A DNA stretch of 15,114 bases from an uncultured Clostridium sp. (GTDB lineage Bacteria > Bacillota > Clostridia > Lachnospirales > Lachnospiraceae), in assembly GCA_937902905.1 (NCBI GenBank), contig CALELW010000034.1, forward strand, positions 1-15,114, written 5' to 3'. Both the position numbers and the translations under genes were made by a program. A model generated the notes under the pieces. That model did no database searches. It was not told where the DNA came from and worked only from the letters and a program-made list of their open reading frames with translations. Of this stretch, positions 13,851 through 15,114 are shown in pieces. Every line of letters begins with the position of its first letter. The stretch's first letter is position 1.

Positions 13851-15114
13851 ATGAAGAAAATAGGTATAGCAGTCATAATACTGGCGGTAATAGGCGTGGC
13901 AGTTGCCGCGGGTGTTTTTATCACAAGACACCCAGAGACGACAAAAGTAGAACAGAAGCACGAAAAGATAAAAAAGGAAGGAAAAGCGTATGCCGGCAAA
14001 TACCGGATGAACATATCGCTTGACACCAAGAATAAGGTTCTTTCCGGAACGGTCCGCGCAACACTAAAAAATGCGACCGATGATGATTTGAAGAGTATTT
14101 GCGTGCGCAATTGGGCAGCAGCTATTTTGCAGGAGAAAACGAACCAGGAAAAGAAAGCGTGCAAAACCGAGATAACCTCCGCAAGAATCGGAGGACATAC
14201 TTTGCAGATTGATAAAAAAGAAGATGCATCAGTTCTTTATTTATCGGATAAGAACCGGGTTTTAGCACCGGCCCGCGAGTGGGTAACTGTTGAATTTTCA
14301 TTCCGCACCGAGATTCCCAAACAGAAAAACCGGTTTGGCTATATCTCTTATGACGGGCATGAAATGTATCAGCTTTCGTTTTGTTTTCCAAGTATCTCCC
14401 GTTATCAAAAGGGGGCGTGGAACGAAAATCCTTATGTGGGTGACAACGATGAGACGTATGTGTATGAGGCAGCAGATTATGAAGTTACATTCCGGCATCC
14501 GAAAAAATACAAGATTGCAGCTACCGGCACGCAGCACTCTGCGCAGGATGGAACAACGATTACCGGCAAAAAGTTAAGAGAGTTTGCGGCGGTTTTGTCG
14601 GATGATTTTTGCCAGCTGGATGCGAAGACCGGCAGCACAACGATTTCAATTTTGGGACCAAATTACGAGAAAAATCAGAGCTATTACAAATATTCGATGC
14701 AGCTTGCGAAAGAGGCAGTCCGTATTTTTTCGGAAAAGATAGGTTCGTATCCATTTTCGCAGTTAAAAATCGTGCACTGCTTTATGAACAGCGCAATGGA
14801 ATATCCGGGGCTTTGCATGATTGGCATGCCGGATGTGAAGGATTTTCGCAAAATTGACAAGGATTCCTACGGGGAACTGGAAGCGCATGTTCCGCATGAA
14901 ATCGCCCATCAGTGGTTTTACGCTGCAATCGGTAATGACTCGTACAAAGAGCCGTGGCTTGACGAGGGTTTTTGCGAGTTCTGCGAAGACGTGTTATTTC
15001 CTTATTATGCAAATAAGAAGTTACAGAAAAAATTGTGGGGCGACAAGTACTCCACCCGTAAAGACATGGACCGCTGGTTCCAAAAAATCGTCATCCCCCA
15101 GTCCTCCCGCACCA
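13851..15114 (+). CDS. Membrane-anchored M1-family zinc metallopeptidase, partial at the 3' end
   Basis: The frame is open from 13851 to the window end (421 complete codons, no stop), so the C-terminus is missing. The N-terminus has an uncleaved-looking anchor (about 4-24, IGIAVIILAVIGVAVAAGVF) without a lipobox cysteine, placing the enzyme outside the cell. A beta-rich N-terminal domain leads to the gluzincin site: H349-E350-I-A-H353, with E372 exactly 18 residues later in WLDEGF, the M1 spacing for zinc binding. The substrate-side motif is SAMEYPG (A315, M316, E317, Y318) where classical aminopeptidases have GxMEN. The start has GAGGA six bases upstream, and the gene follows the anti-sigma gene by 41 bases. 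Aminopeptidase activity is likely but not certain, given the changed motif. The substrate is unknown. Confidence 0.9.
   Translation, partial: MKKIGIAVIILAVIGVAVAAGVFITRHPETTKVEQKHEKIKKEGKAYAGKYRMNISLDTKNKVLSGTVRATLKNATDDDLKSICVRNWAAAILQEKTNQEKKACKTEITSARIGGHTLQIDKKEDASVLYLSDKNRVLAPAREWVTVEFSFRTEIPKQKNRFGYISYDGHEMYQLSFCFPSISRYQKGAWNENPYVGDNDETYVYEAADYEVTFRHPKKYKIAATGTQHSAQDGTTITGKKLREFAAVLSDDFCQLDAKTGSTTISILGPNYEKNQSYYKYSMQLAKEAVRIFSEKIGSYPFSQLKIVHCFMNSAMEYPGLCMIGMPDVKDFRKIDKDSYGELEAHVPHEIAHQWFYAAIGNDSYKEPWLDEGFCEFCEDVLFPYYANKKLQKKLWGDKYSTRKDMDRWFQKIVIPQSSRT

Noticed and set aside
13829..14023. Plus-strand frame of 64 codons at the start of the peptidase gene
   Set aside because: It runs out of frame across the ribosome site and signal anchor of the peptidase gene at 13851, which has a full domain match.

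Overview
The window looks like a chromosomal segment of a Gram-positive anaerobe of the class Clostridia, most likely family Lachnospiraceae. This is judged from the strong AGGAGG-type ribosome sites, the moderate GC content, a TTG start, a small protein resembling a Lachnospiraceae-restricted family, and the ECF sigma / DUF4179-type anti-sigma pairing. All recognisable genes are on the + strand, and no phage, CRISPR, tRNA, rRNA or transposase gene is visible.

Layout. (1) 1-1869: the end of a potassium-uptake operon. It holds the C-terminus of the KtrB/TrkH channel, the KtrA/TrkA gating subunit, and a SpoU/TrmH-family rRNA 2'-O-methyltransferase that overlaps ktrA by four bases. (2) 1870-2464: a region without genes, filled with imperfect palindromes. 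Two are very long hairpins (1971-2144 and 2269-2419). Both hairpins and two extra single ends share the terminal motif GTAATTT...AAAAGA. I read it as a cluster of MITE-like palindromic repeats, although a structured RNA is possible. (3) 2465-8519: one apparent transcription unit with a near-consensus sigma-A promoter at 2465-2493 and an intrinsic terminator at 8485-8519. It encodes NfeD-like protein, SPFH/stomatin protein, ornithine carbamoyltransferase, citrate synthase, a small conserved protein, type III pantothenate kinase (CoaX) and a DusB-type tRNA-dihydrouridine synthase. It mixes membrane-microdomain, arginine/glutamate-precursor, CoA and tRNA-modification functions. (4) 8571-12151: a MacAB/YknXYZ-like export system (membrane-fusion adaptor, ATPase, permease) closed by a terminator that is strong only on the + strand. 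(5) 12237-15114: an ECF sigma factor, a membrane anti-sigma factor of DUF4179 type and a membrane-anchored M1-family metallopeptidase that runs off the window. These are probably one regulatory operon.

Several starts were moved from the longest possible reading frame to the best ribosome site. The most consequential is the adaptor, which is placed at a TTG at 8571 because the longer frame would begin inside a terminator hairpin. The peptidase gene has no stop codon in the window, so it is recognisable only by reading the frame from 13851 onward. The strongest candidates for something undescribed are the palindromic repeat cluster and, second, the sigma / anti-sigma / M1-peptidase cassette.
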